Assembly (NCBI RefSeq): GCF_000161835.1
Contig: NZ_GG697169.2
Location: forward strand, 2,670,575-2,734,574
Reading direction: 5' to 3'
Origin: Thalassobium sp. R2A62
Lineage (GTDB): Bacteria; Pseudomonadota; Alphaproteobacteria; Rhodobacterales; Rhodobacteraceae
Length of the DNA stretch: 64,000 nt
The notes below the pieces were generated by a model that did no database searches, had not been told where the DNA came from, and saw nothing but the letters and a program-made list of their open reading frames with translations. This document shows, piece by piece, positions 46,738-55,849 of the stretch (the first letter of the stretch is position 1; the number at the start of each line of letters is the position of its first letter). A program made the position numbers and the translations under genes.

Positions 46738-48185
46738 GCTGACGCCAGCTTGCGTGGTGCTGCGACCAAATCGACTGCGCGACGCAAATCGACGCGCAGC
46801 TGTTCAGCGGCTTGCAAACGCGTATCAATGTCACGTGCCCGCAGAATGTAAGATGGGTGCAGCGTGATCAAAACGGGCGGATGTCCGTCGGCAATCTGAA
46901 CTGTCCCGCGCCGTTTCAAAATCGCGTCGCCATTACCTGTCAGGGCCTCAGCGGCCGTAGCACCCATCGCAACGATCAGTCGTGGCGCGACCCGACGCAC
47001 TTCTGCATCCAACCACCAACGACATTGGTCAATCTCGGACCTATTTGGCCGCTGGTGAATACGCCTGCGTCCCTGTGCTTTGAACTTGAAATGTTTAACG
47101 GCGTTGGTGACGTAGGCTTGGCTGCGGTCCAGCCCGACCTCTTCTGCGATTTCGTCAAACAACTGTCCCGCTGGACCCACAAATGGCCGCCCCTGCAGGT
47201 CCTCTTTGTCCCCCGGTTGCTCGCCAACAATCATCAAGGGCGCAGTCTTGGGCCCTTCGCCCAGAACGGCCTGTGTCGCATGACAGGCCAGTTCACAGCG
47301 CGCGCAATTACGGATCGCTGCTGGCAGGCCTGCTGCGGGTCCGTCCCACGCAGATTGATGCGCTTGCGCTTGGGCCAGCACACGGTCCACGCGGATATGG
47401 GGCAACGTTGGCGCGGCCTCGGCCATGGCGCGTGCACGGGCCGGCGCATCCGCAATCATCTGCGGGATTGATGCCGCCTCGGGCATGTTTTTCCAGTATT
47501 TCTTTGGCATCTCTGATGTCATCGCCTGCACCTTGAGCCGCGCAGGGTTAAAGATGTTCTGGAAATATGTCACCCACAATTCCTCGCCCCCATCGTGGGG
47601 CAAATCCGGCTTGTCGCAACCTGCCTCTAGCCGCAACTTGCCGTCCTCGAACACCGCAGAAACCGACGGTGTATAGATCCGCCAATCCATGTCTGCAAAC
47701 CGCCGGACAAAAAAATCGGCAGTCGGCTCGACTGTGAAATGCGTAGGCTCGAACCACGCGGCAAACGACCGCCTGTTGGCCTCAGCCTCGCCAATCTCTC
47801 GAAACCGGACAAAGGCTTTCATCTTGTGCTGGCACCGCCGGACATTTTTCTCCATCGCGCGCAATGTGGCCAAATCTGCGTCGCCGCGGTCCGTTATCAA
47901 ATGCGGTGCATCCCGTAGCCGCCACACAAATCCATAGAGCCGCGCAAACCGGCTGGGGTCTGAATGCCAGACGACCCGGTTGGCCAACGCGATAAAACTG
48001 CGTGGCACCGTCACAGCCTCAGCACGGCCGCGCGCGACCTCAAATGTGTCGAACAAATCCTCTGGCGCATCCGCATCGCCCCACATGATTTGATCGGGCG
48101 AAATGCCGTCTTGCAACGCGCCGCGTGCGGCTTTGCGCCATGCCTCTGCCGCGCCAATCATGGGTATCGTGATCCGCCGTGTCAT
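46734..48185 (-). CDS. DUF4130 domain fused to UdgX-type uracil-DNA glycosylase
   Basis: 483 residues. The N-terminal 260 or so are the DUF4130 (TIGR03915) domain. The C-terminal part, from about residue 285, is a family-4-like uracil-DNA glycosylase with 4Fe-4S cysteines (NCARCELACHATQ), the water-activating block GEQPGD, and the HPS motif near residue 443. The insertion GRRRIHQRPN, with His at about 377, matches the UdgX R-loop whose His crosslinks covalently to the abasic sugar after uracil removal. Seven bases upstream ends the radical-SAM partner, with which it forms an SOS-type repair pair. Confidence 0.9.
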   Translation of the reverse strand: MTRRITIPMIGAAEAWRKAARGALQDGISPDQIMWGDADAPEDLFDTFEVARGRAEAVTVPRSFIALANRVVWHSDPSRFARLYGFVWRLRDAPHLITDRGDADLATLRAMEKNVRRCQHKMKAFVRFREIGEAEANRRSFAAWFEPTHFTVEPTADFFVRRFADMDWRIYTPSVSAVFEDGKLRLEAGCDKPDLPHDGGEELWVTYFQNIFNPARLKVQAMTSEMPKKYWKNMPEAASIPQMIADAPARARAMAEAAPTLPHIRVDRVLAQAQAHQSAWDGPAAGLPAAIRNCARCELACHATQAVLGEGPKTAPLMIVGEQPGDKEDLQGRPFVGPAGQLFDEIAEEVGLDRSQAYVTNAVKHFKFKAQGRRRIHQRPNRSEIDQCRWWLDAEVRRVAPRLIVAMGATAAEALTGNGDAILKRRGTVQIADGHPPVLITLHPSYILRARDIDTRLQAAEQLRVDLRRAVDLVAAPRKLASA

Positions 48186-48192
48186 GGTCGTG

Positions 48193-49428
48193 TCACAACA
48201 GGTTTAGTTGCTCTGGCGGCGGCGCAAACCGCGCACGCAAATCTGCACTGTCCGTCAGGTTGCGCGGCGTCCACCCCACAGCTGTGATAAACGCCCGCGC
48301 CTTTTTCAGCGACGCACCCATCCGTTGTAGATCTTCGTATCGCAGCGCACGGTGGCGTCGTGTTCCCAAAATTCGCTGGACCGTCTTCACACCAAACCCC
48401 GGCACCCGCAGCAACATCTCGCGGCTCGCACGGTTCACATCCATCGGGAACAACCCGCGATGCTGCAACGCCCACGCAAGCTTGGGATCAATTCCTAAAT
48501 CGAGGTTCCCATCCGGCGTCACCCCCGTGATTTCATCCAGATCAAACCCATAAAACCGCAGCAACCAGTCCGCTTGATACAGCCGATGTTCGCGCTGCAA
48601 TGGGGGCGACACCAGCGGCAATTTGGACGACGCATCTGGGATCGGGGAGAATGCGGAATAATACACCCGCTTGAGTTTGTAGCTGGAATAGAGCCGAGTT
48701 GATTGGCCCAGCACCGCCGCATCATTGGATCCGTCTGCGCCTACGATCATCTGTGTGGATTGTCCCGCAGGCGCAAACTTGGGCGCCCTGCGTCCCGTAT
48801 GTGTCCGGTCGCGGGCAACCTCTTTGCGCAACCGAACATCGGCCATCGCGGCCCGGATTTGCTCGGGCTTTTTCTCGGGTGCATAGCTTTTGACGGCGGC
48901 ATCTGTCGGCAACTCGACATTGATCGACAATCGGTCGGCGAGCAGCCCCGCCTCTTCGATCAACTCGGGTGCTGCATCTGGGATTGTCTTTAGATGGATA
49001 TACCCGCGAAAATGCTCTTCGTGCCGTAGCTTGCGCGCAATGCAGACCATATCCTCCATCGTGGCATCGGGCGATCGGATGATCCCCGAGGATAGGAACA
49101 ACCCTTCGATATAATTCCGCCGGTAGAAATCAATCGTCAGCTTGACCACTTCATCCACGGAAAACCGCGCACGTGTCACATTCGACGATACACGGTTCAT
49201 ACAATAGGCACAGTCATAGATGCAAAAATTCGTCATCAGTATTTTGAGCAAACTGATACAGCGCCCATCCGGCGCATAGGCATGGCAAATGCCGGACCCC
49301 TCGTTAGAACCTAGACCTTTGCCATCGCGCGAATCCCGTTTTGTCGACCCCGACGACGCACAAGACGCATCATACTTGGCCGCATCACTAAGGATGGCGA
49401 GCTTTTCCTGAACAGAACGTTGAACCAT
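48193..49428 (-). CDS. Radical-SAM DNA modification/repair protein partnered with UdgX
   Basis: 411 residues. The radical-SAM cluster motif is CIYDCAYC (Cys69, 73, 76). A C-terminal helix-hairpin-helix, REMLLRVPGFGVKTVQRIL, should bind DNA. This is the TIGR03916 type that occurs almost only next to the DUF4130-UDG protein. The reaction is unknown. The start codon lies two bases from a LexA box, and a sigma-70-like promoter with 17-base spacing overlaps that box, so the message is probably SOS-induced and nearly leaderless. It is the first gene of the pair. Confidence 0.9.
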   Translation of the reverse strand: MVQRSVQEKLAILSDAAKYDASCASSGSTKRDSRDGKGLGSNEGSGICHAYAPDGRCISLLKILMTNFCIYDCAYCMNRVSSNVTRARFSVDEVVKLTIDFYRRNYIEGLFLSSGIIRSPDATMEDMVCIARKLRHEEHFRGYIHLKTIPDAAPELIEEAGLLADRLSINVELPTDAAVKSYAPEKKPEQIRAAMADVRLRKEVARDRTHTGRRAPKFAPAGQSTQMIVGADGSNDAAVLGQSTRLYSSYKLKRVYYSAFSPIPDASSKLPLVSPPLQREHRLYQADWLLRFYGFDLDEITGVTPDGNLDLGIDPKLAWALQHRGLFPMDVNRASREMLLRVPGFGVKTVQRILGTRRHRALRYEDLQRMGASLKKARAFITAVGWTPRNLTDSADLRARFAPPPEQLNLL

Positions 49429-49430
49429 TT

Positions 49431-49445
49431 GTTCACTTTATGTTC
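49431..49445. promoter_or_regulatory. LexA box upstream of the radical-SAM/UdgX pair
   Basis: GTTC-ACTTTAT-GTTC, an exact GTTC-N7-GTTC, is the direct-repeat LexA site known for Rhodobacter and other alphaproteobacteria. Confidence 0.82.
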
Positions 49446-49463
49446 CGATTGTGGATATGGCAA
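49435..49463 (-). promoter_or_regulatory. Predicted promoter of the radical-SAM/UdgX pair
   Basis: On the minus strand, TTGCCA (49463-49458) and TAAAGT (49440-49435) are spaced by exactly 17 bases. The -10 lies inside the LexA box. The start site would fall at or within a base or two of the ATG at 49428, giving a leaderless message. Confidence 0.5.
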
Positions 49464-49496
49464 TCTGCAACCGTACCGCAGACACATTTTGTCGCA

Positions 49497-50051
49497 TCAG
49501 CGGTTCGAGTTTTCCAAGAACGTCAGCGTGCTATTGCCGTAGGTGCGGTGGTCCAACAGATCAAACCCATGGGGTGGCTCTTGGGCACATTCGTCTTCCC
49601 ATGCGATAATTGCGCCCTCGGCGATCCATCCGTTTTCACGTGCACGGGTCAGCGCTGGCGCGCCCAGATTTTTACCATAGGGTGGGTCCAACAGGATCAG
49701 ATCACAGGCCGCGCCTTTGTTGACCGGCAAAGAGGCTGCATCGATCGCGATCACGACCGCATCGCCTTCTCGGCGCAACAGCCCGATATTGTGTTTCAGC
49801 AGATCAAGCGCCCGCCGACCGTTGTCTACAAATACGGCACTCTCAGCCCCGCGCGACAGCGCCTCAATTCCCAGACCGCCGGTTCCTGCGAACAGATCCA
49901 GCACACGCCCCTTGGGCTGTCCATATTTCACAAGGATATTGAACAGGTTCTCGCGCACGCGGTCCGTCGTTGGACGCAGATGCGCCGCCTGATCGCCCTT
50001 GCCGACGGACGCAAGTGTCAGTCCACGATGCCGCCCCGCAATCACTCTCAT
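49497..50051 (-). CDS. rsmD: 16S rRNA (guanine(966)-N(2))-methyltransferase
   Basis: 184 residues. SAM motif I is VLDLFAGTGGLGIEALSRGA, and the catalytic motif IV is DPPYGK (LILLDPPYGKN). The N-terminal MRVIAGRHRGLTL is characteristic. It methylates G966 of 16S rRNA during small-subunit assembly. Its start overlaps the upstream flavoprotein stop as ATGA. Confidence 0.94.
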   Translation of the reverse strand: MRVIAGRHRGLTLASVGKGDQAAHLRPTTDRVRENLFNILVKYGQPKGRVLDLFAGTGGLGIEALSRGAESAVFVDNGRRALDLLKHNIGLLRREGDAVVIAIDAASLPVNKGAACDLILLDPPYGKNLGAPALTRARENGWIAEGAIIAWEDECAQEPPHGFDLLDHRTYGNSTLTFLENSNR

Positions 50052-51265
50052 GCGCTGAGCAGACCTTTCATATCGGTCTCTGGGTCCGCGATTGCCGCCG
50101 CTGCGGGCGACTTGCCTGCCTCGATCAACCGCTTGCCGATCATGTAATTGCGCGGATCATTCATGGCATCCACCGCCAGCAATACATCTCCACGGAAATA
50201 CCAGTGCGACACCGATCCGTCTTTGTCGCCAGCCCGCACGACGATGTTGTCATATCCAATGTTCAAACCGGCAATCTGCAGCTTTACGTCATATTGATCC
50301 GACCAGAACCATGGCTTGGCCCTATATTCGGTTTCAGCGCCTAGCATGTTGCGCGCGACGGCCTCTGCCTGATCAATCGCGTTCTGCACACTCTCGAGCC
50401 GCAGCTGCGTTCCACGATAGGGCAGGGACGCGCAATCACCCGCGGCCCAAATCGACGGATCGTTTGTGCGCCCGAACGCATCGGTTCCAATGCCACCAGC
50501 GGCCATTTCGATCCCGCTTGCCTCGGCCAAAACAGAGGCGGGCTTGATGCCGACACCAACGATCACAAAGTCCACGTCCAATGTGGTGCCATCGGTGAAC
50601 TCGGCCCCAGTGACCGCACCGTCACCAATTAGCCGCGCCAACCCCGTGCTTTCGCGAATGTCGACGCCGTGGTCGCTGTGCAAGGCGCGGAAATAGTCAG
50701 AGGTTTGCGCACAGGCGACCCGTTGCAAAATCCGCTCGCCCATCTCAACCAGTGTCACCGCGACACCTTTTTTCGCAGCGACCGCCGCCGCCTCTAACCC
50801 GATGTAGCCACCACCCAAAATCAAGGCGCGCTTGCCCGCTTGGAAATGGGGGGCCATCGCATCGGCATCCTGTAAATCCCGCACGGTATAGACTTTGTCC
50901 AACGTCCCTCCAATCGCCGCGGGCAACGTGTTGGGATGCGATCCCGTTGTGAATGCCAATTGGTCGTACGCGATCTCTTCGGACCCTTCGAGCGTGACAA
51001 TCTTGGCCACTGGATCAATCCCAGTCACCCGAACACTTGTGCGCAACGTGATGTTTTGATCCGCGTAGAATTCCGCAGGCCGCAAATACAGACGCTCTTT
51101 GGTCATGTCGCCCAGCAGGTAGGCCTTGCTCAGAGGTGGGCGCTGATAGGGTGGCACAGGCTCTACCCCGATCAATGTGACCTCTCCGTCAAACCCTTCG
51201 GCGCGCAACTTGGCGACCAAGGACGATCCGGCCTGTCCGGCTCCTACAACAACGATATGTGACAT
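50048..51265 (-). CDS. FAD-dependent ferredoxin reductase-like oxidoreductase
   Basis: 405 residues from ATG 51265. FAD site GAGQAGSSLVAKLRAEGF, NAD site LGGGYIGLEAAAVAAKKG, and the second FAD block WAAGDCASLPY. The C-terminal domain (YRAKPWFWSDQYDVKLQIAG) is the reductase C-terminal domain found in putidaredoxin- and rhodocoxin-type reductases. It probably passes electrons from NADH to a ferredoxin or monooxygenase; no such partner is adjacent. Confidence 0.92.
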   Translation of the reverse strand: MSHIVVVGAGQAGSSLVAKLRAEGFDGEVTLIGVEPVPPYQRPPLSKAYLLGDMTKERLYLRPAEFYADQNITLRTSVRVTGIDPVAKIVTLEGSEEIAYDQLAFTTGSHPNTLPAAIGGTLDKVYTVRDLQDADAMAPHFQAGKRALILGGGYIGLEAAAVAAKKGVAVTLVEMGERILQRVACAQTSDYFRALHSDHGVDIRESTGLARLIGDGAVTGAEFTDGTTLDVDFVIVGVGIKPASVLAEASGIEMAAGGIGTDAFGRTNDPSIWAAGDCASLPYRGTQLRLESVQNAIDQAEAVARNMLGAETEYRAKPWFWSDQYDVKLQIAGLNIGYDNIVVRAGDKDGSVSHWYFRGDVLLAVDAMNDPRNYMIGKRLIEAGKSPAAAAIADPETDMKGLLSA

Positions 51266-51350
51266 GAATGCGCCCTTTGGCTGGTCCAACGCTTTGCCGC
51301 AGCCTATATCCCTCTTATCAACCGACGCAATCACAGATCAGAGGTGCATT

Positions 51351-51839
51351 ATGACAATTTCCAGCGGCGATACGTTGCCAGCCGCTACTTTCGTACACAT
51401 GGGTTCGGACGGCCCAGCAGAGGCGAGCGGTGGCGACATCATCGGCAACGGTCGCGTCGTAGTGTTTGGCCTGCCGGGTGCCTATACTGGCGTCTGCTCG
51501 ACCGCGCATGTGCCCAGCTTTGTGCGCACCGCTGACACCTTTCGTGCCAAAGGCGTCGACCGTATCGTATGCGTCACCGTCAACGACCCCTTTGTCCTTG
51601 ATGCTTGGTCCAAGGACACCGGCGCAGGCGAAGCAGGTATTACCATGCTTGGCGATCCTGACGCGACTTTTACCAAAGCGATCGGCATGGATTTCACAGC
51701 GCCCCCTGTTGGCCTGATCAACCGTTCCAAGCGGTACTCGATGTTGGTCGAAGACGGCGTCGTGAAAATCCTAAACCTCGAAGGCTCGCTCGGCGAATGC
51801 GAAATCTCTGCTGGCGAGACATTGCTCGACGCGATGTAA
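51351..51839 (+). CDS. Peroxiredoxin, Prx5 type
   Basis: 162 residues from ATG 51351 with AGAGGTG upstream. The peroxidatic Cys is in PGAYTGVCSTAHVPSF, the Prx5 pattern; no C-terminal glutaredoxin domain is present. It reduces hydrogen and alkyl peroxides using a thiol donor. It is divergent from the flavoprotein gene and followed by a strong terminator. Confidence 0.94.
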   Translation: MTISSGDTLPAATFVHMGSDGPAEASGGDIIGNGRVVVFGLPGAYTGVCSTAHVPSFVRTADTFRAKGVDRIVCVTVNDPFVLDAWSKDTGAGEAGITMLGDPDATFTKAIGMDFTAPPVGLINRSKRYSMLVEDGVVKILNLEGSLGECEISAGETLLDAM

Positions 51840-51863
51840 CTGCAGACAAAATATTCAACCAAC

Positions 51864-51891
51864 AGGGCGCTCCTTGGGAGCGCCCTTTTTT
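51864..51891 (+). terminator. Rho-independent terminator after the peroxiredoxin gene
   Basis: A nine-base-pair stem (GGGCGCTCC against GGAGCGCCC), three-base loop, then six T bases. Confidence 0.9.
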
Positions 51892-52150
51892 GTGCTTTCC
51901 ATCAATGGATGCTCATAGTTTCGGCGCACAAACAGTTGGCCGAAACCCAAACCGCCATGTGCCGCGGGTTTGTTGAACATCTTTACTCCATTGCAATTTC
52001 TCGCGTATCTCGCTGAAAAAAAGGTCATTGGGTTAATACAGGCACTTCTTATGCATAGAAACCTTTTACAAATGCCCCAGATGGAAGTTTGGTGGTGGTA
52101 TTATCGTCTGAAGCGAGGGTGGCCTTTGTAGCTTTGTGAGGAAGACGAAT
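51892..52150. other. AT-rich gap upstream of the porin-like gene
   Basis: With the terminator before it, this makes about 310 bases without a gene. It is AT-richer than its surroundings. TATTAT at 52099-52104 is a possible -10 element for the porin-like gene, without a convincing -35. No RNA gene or small ORF was recognised. A GAGGAAG ribosome site sits just before 52151. Confidence 0.45.
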
Positions 52151-52999
52151 ATGAAGACATTTATGTTAGCAGGATTGCTTTCGGCGGCAGCAGCATTGCC
52201 AGCCGTGGCCCAAGAGCCATCGTACCAGTTTACAGGGTTGATCGGACTTTGGGGAAATCAGGACGGCGGCTCGAACTTCGAATCCAACGATGGACTCGAT
52301 GGGTAGGACAGACGTGTTCAGGGCGATTTTTCTTTCGGATACGCTCGCGAATTTGGTGACATCACGGGCGTTGCAACCTTGCACTACGGCAGAATTTCTG
52401 AGACCGACGACGACCTTGGTGACGACGACGCAACAAGTACCCTGTTTGACCTCACGTTGCGCGGTCTCAAGTCGGACGGTGATATGTCGTATGGTGTGTT
52501 TATCGGTGCAGGTGTGCAGGATGACTATGGCGACGCAGACGAGCGTATGACCTATCGCTATCTTGGCGTCGAATTCGCGCATGACCAGAGCTGGGGCGAT
52601 TACTATGCCCAATTCGGCTTTGTTGATGGTGATGACGAATATAACGAATCGACCAGCAATGCACCGTTCCTGAATGTCGGGGGCCGCTATAACCTCGAAA
52701 ACGGGTACGCATTGACAGGCGCACTGGCGATTGCCGGTGGGGTTAAGTATGACGACGAATACTCTAACCGAATTTTGGATCTGTCAGTCGGTGCTGAACG
52801 TGATTTCGGAAACTATGTCGGCTTTGTAAAAATGCAGCATATGCAGATTTTCTATGACGATGATGGCTTCTGCTATGGCGATAGTTTCAACACCCTGAGC
52901 GTTGGCATCACTATGAATTTTGGTGGTTCCTCCAAACATGGTTCCACGTTGCCTGAACTGGGCCGTTGGGTCGCGTATAACGCAAACGAAGTCGAATAA
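52151..52999 (+). pseudogene. Porin-like outer-membrane beta-barrel gene with in-frame TAG
   Basis: From ATG 52151 (ribosome site GAGGAAG) a Sec leader MKTFMLAGLLSAAAALPAVA leads into EPSYQFTGLIGLWGNQDGG. Codon 52 is TAG (52304). The same frame then continues without break for about 230 codons as a barrel protein (DFSFGYAREFGDITGVATLHYGRI, YRYLGVEFAHDQSWGDYYAQFGF), ending SVGITMNFGG plus a short tail. CAG or TGG to TAG would explain the lesion. Many Asp-rich turns fit an outer-membrane porin or surface protein. The remaining coherence implies a recent mutation or natural readthrough. Confidence 0.8.
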
Positions 53000-53015
53000 A
53001 TTCGTTCCTAGATCG

Positions 53016-53050
53016 GGCCGCCCTGACACAGTGGCGGCTCGTTTTCTTTT
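53016..53050 (+). terminator. Terminator after the porin-like gene
   Basis: GCCGCC (53017-53022) pairs with GGCGGC (53033-53038), followed by a T-rich run. It lies between convergent genes. Confidence 0.65.
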
Positions 53051-53347
53051 CTATCCTGCCAGTTGATCCATCTTGTGGGCCAGCTTGGCATCCAGCGCGC
53101 TGAGCCCATCACAGTCATGGGTGGTCAAAACCACATCGACAGTTTTGTACACGTTTGACCATTCCGGATGATGGTTCCACTTCTCCGCCCAGATCGCGGT
53201 CCGTGTCATAAAACCGAACGCGTCGATGAAGTTCCAAAAAACAAACGTCTTGTGGATCGCATCGCGTCCTTCGACCATTGACCAACCGTTGGCCAATAGG
53301 GGTACGATTTCGGCGTCACGGTCTGCCGGGGTCATTAAAACGCTCAT
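53051..53347 (-). CDS. phhB: Pterin-4-alpha-carbinolamine dehydratase
   Basis: 98 residues. The active-site block EKWNHHPEWSNVYKTVDVVLTTHD contains the conserved His-His-Pro and is diagnostic. It regenerates the tetrahydropterin cofactor of aromatic amino acid hydroxylases and may also act in transcription in some organisms. The start overlaps the acyltransferase stop by four bases. No phenylalanine hydroxylase gene is nearby. Confidence 0.93.
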   Translation of the reverse strand: MSVLMTPADRDAEIVPLLANGWSMVEGRDAIHKTFVFWNFIDAFGFMTRTAIWAEKWNHHPEWSNVYKTVDVVLTTHDCDGLSALDAKLAHKMDQLAG

Positions 53348-54528
53348 TCTTGTTCCTCTACATGTACCTTCTTGAACGGCCCATAGCTGGTCAAGATTTC
53401 GATCTCTTCGTCAATCGCTGCTCGTTCAGCCTCTAGATAACGGCCAATCGCCTCGGCTAAACCAGCGTCACCAATCCAATGCAACGAATGGGTGGTGACT
53501 GGCAAATAGCCACGCGCCAATTTGTGGGACCCTTGTGCACCCGCCTCGACCCGCGACAGCCCATTGGCAATCGCATAGTCGATTGCCTGATAGTAACACA
53601 TCTCGAAATGCAGACAGGAGATGTCTTCGCGCGCGCCCCAATAGCGACCATAGAGAACATCGCGCCCGATGAAATTCAGCGCCCCCGCGAGGTAGCGACC
53701 ATTCTCGTGGGCGAGCACCAGCAACATGTCGTCGCGCAGCATCTCGTGGGCGAGGTCAAAAAACGCACGGGTCAAATAGGGCGTGCCCCATTTCCGCGCA
53801 CCCGTGTCCTGATAGAAATACCAAAACGCATCCCAATGCTCTGGCTTGATCTGGTCCCCCGTCAACGTCAGGATCTGCCCGCCAAACCCTTGCGCTGTCG
53901 ACCGCTCTTTGCGGATGTTCTTGCGCTTGCGCGAGGTCAGTGACGCGAGGAAGGCGTCGAAATCCGAATAGCCATCATTGAACCAGTGAAACTGCTGTGA
54001 CGCTCGCGCCATCAATCCCATCTGCTCGCCCGCGGCGACCTCGTCCTCGGTGCAAAACGTCACATGCAACGACGACAGTTCGTTCTCGGCAGCCAATTGA
54101 ACGGCACCTTGGGTCAGGGCCGCGATACCGGTTTCCTCGAACCCTGCGCACGTTAGAAACCGTCGGCCCGTCGCGGGCGTAAACGGCACCGCCATCTGTA
54201 GCTTGGGGTAATAATTGCCACCCGCATTTTCATAAGCATGGGCCCAGTTGTGGTCGAAAATATACTCGCCCTGCGAATGCGATTTTACATAGAGCGGCGC
54301 ACAGGCAATCACCTGACCGTCAATCACCGCAGTTAGATATCGCGGCGTCCATCCCGTGCCTTGACCAACCGAGCCGCTGTTCTCTAGCGCACTTAGAAAC
54401 CGGTGGGTTGTGAAGGGATCGTTGGGTCGCCCAATGGCGGCCTCTGGACAGGCACAGGCATCCCAATCAGTAGCCTCAATCTGGCTCAGGCTGCTCAGGA
54501 CGTTAATCTCGATTGGTGTCTCTGTCAT
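53344..54528 (-). CDS. COG3146 (DUF482) peptidogalycan / GNAT-type acyltransferase
   Basis: 394 residues. The family is related to FemAB-like N-acyltransferases. Conserved blocks are YIFDHNWAHAYENAGGNYYPKLQMAVPFTPATGRR and the C-terminal YYQAIDYAIANGLSRVEAGAQGSHKLARGY. It is cytosolic. The substrate is not known. It forms an operon with the pterin dehydratase gene. Confidence 0.9.
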   Translation of the reverse strand: MTETPIEINVLSSLSQIEATDWDACACPEAAIGRPNDPFTTHRFLSALENSGSVGQGTGWTPRYLTAVIDGQVIACAPLYVKSHSQGEYIFDHNWAHAYENAGGNYYPKLQMAVPFTPATGRRFLTCAGFEETGIAALTQGAVQLAAENELSSLHVTFCTEDEVAAGEQMGLMARASQQFHWFNDGYSDFDAFLASLTSRKRKNIRKERSTAQGFGGQILTLTGDQIKPEHWDAFWYFYQDTGARKWGTPYLTRAFFDLAHEMLRDDMLLVLAHENGRYLAGALNFIGRDVLYGRYWGAREDISCLHFEMCYYQAIDYAIANGLSRVEAGAQGSHKLARGYLPVTTHSLHWIGDAGLAEAIGRYLEAERAAIDEEIEILTSYGPFKKVHVEEQE

Positions 54529-54559
54529 AGGTCAGCATTTGGGGTCAGGGCCGCGTGGG

Positions 54560-55315
54560 TCAAGCCAGATACTGCTCGAACGTCACATTATCTACGATCT
54601 TGCGGGCTTCTGCCTCTTGGGCAGGCGACCGGATGGTCCATGTAAAGACTGGATAACCGGCGGCTTTGATCCGCGCCACGGCCGCACTGTTTAGGTCGTT
54701 GCGGTCATGGCTGATGAAACAGGCCTCGACAGCCTCGAAATCAGGAATGTCAGCGAGCCGCTCGCGAACGTCCGCCTTGACCACAGGCCAGTCGTCCACG
54801 TTGTAGTCACAGGTCACCAATCCACGGGGCACATCAGGCAGGACATCGCGCATCGCCACCACCGCATGAGGGTTGAACGACATCACAGCGATGTCGCCGT
54901 CGTAGTCTTTGATCAATTCGGCAGTCGCGGTCTCTAGCGTTCCCACGTCAGGTCCCAACCCGCCGTCTTGATCCTTGATCTCGACCAGCAGCGGCACGCG
55001 TCCCGCGACTAGGTCCAACACCTCGGCAAAGCTGGGTATGCCCTCGGTGCCACCCCTTAACGGGATCGCCGCGAGGTCTGATGCGGATTGCAATTGGATC
55101 GGGCCGGTGGCCTCGGCCAAGCGCGCCAGATCATAGTCGTGAAACACCATCGGCACATGATCTGCCGACAGCTGTAAATCAATCTCGATACCGTATCCCG
55201 CCTCGACCGCTGCGATGATCGCCGCACGGCTGTTCTCTGGGCGACCGTCCGTCACGTCATGCAAGGCACGATGCGCAATCGGTCGCCCGAAGAAAGAGGC
55301 AGGTAGCTGCATCAT
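54560..55315 (-). CDS. Glycerophosphodiester phosphodiesterase
   Basis: 251 residues, without a signal peptide, so probably cytosolic. The GDPD metal and catalytic residues are in HRALHDVTDGRPENS (His, Glu) and GIEIDLQLSADHVPMVFHDYDLAR (Glu, Asp, His). It hydrolyses glycerophosphodiesters to glycerol 3-phosphate and an alcohol. Overlaps the RidA gene stop by four bases. Confidence 0.93.
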   Translation of the reverse strand: MMQLPASFFGRPIAHRALHDVTDGRPENSRAAIIAAVEAGYGIEIDLQLSADHVPMVFHDYDLARLAEATGPIQLQSASDLAAIPLRGGTEGIPSFAEVLDLVAGRVPLLVEIKDQDGGLGPDVGTLETATAELIKDYDGDIAVMSFNPHAVVAMRDVLPDVPRGLVTCDYNVDDWPVVKADVRERLADIPDFEAVEACFISHDRNDLNSAAVARIKAAGYPVFTWTIRSPAQEAEARKIVDNVTFEQYLA

Positions 55316-55773
55316 TTGATCTGAAAGATGCCTTCGATTTCGACAGCCACACCAAACGGAAGGCTGGCCGCTGAAACGGCGGAACGCGCATGTGGCCCCA
55401 TGTCGTCACCCAGCGCCGCGACTAGAAAGTCAGAGCAACCGTTCACGACTTTTGGCTGGTCGCCGAACTCTTGGGTCGAATTGACAAACGCCGTCAATTT
55501 CACAACGCGGACCAATCGGTCGATATCGCCCCAGCACGCGGCTTTGACTTGCGACAACAGGCTAATGGCACAGGTCTTGGCTGCAGCTTGGCCCGCCTCG
55601 ACATCCATCGTGTCGCCTAGTTTGCCGATGATGAACCCGTTTTCGTCCTGCGAGATTTGGCCAGACACATAGACCATATCGCCGACAACGACATAGGGCA
55701 CATAGTTGGCAGCGGGTGCTGCGGCATCCGGTAGGGTGACGCCCAAATCGGCGAGGGTGGCTTCGATGCTCAT
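55312..55773 (-). CDS. RidA-family (YjgF/YER057c/UK114) protein
   Basis: 153 residues. Members deaminate reactive enamine/imine intermediates from pyridoxal-phosphate enzymes. The blocks YVVVGDMVYVSGQISQDENGFI and HARSAVSAASLPFGVAVEIEG match; the Arg of the active site is present as HARS. The length with its N-terminal extension fits the longer atypical RidA groups, so deaminase activity is likely but not certain. Confidence 0.92.
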   Translation of the reverse strand: MSIEATLADLGVTLPDAAAPAANYVPYVVVGDMVYVSGQISQDENGFIIGKLGDTMDVEAGQAAAKTCAISLLSQVKAACWGDIDRLVRVVKLTAFVNSTQEFGDQPKVVNGCSDFLVAALGDDMGPHARSAVSAASLPFGVAVEIEGIFQIK

Positions 55774-55849
55774 AGGGGGGTCCTTTTCGACACAAATATT
55801 GCGCTCAAGCTATCCCCTATTGTCGGTGCCCGCAACGCCCCGCGCGTGA

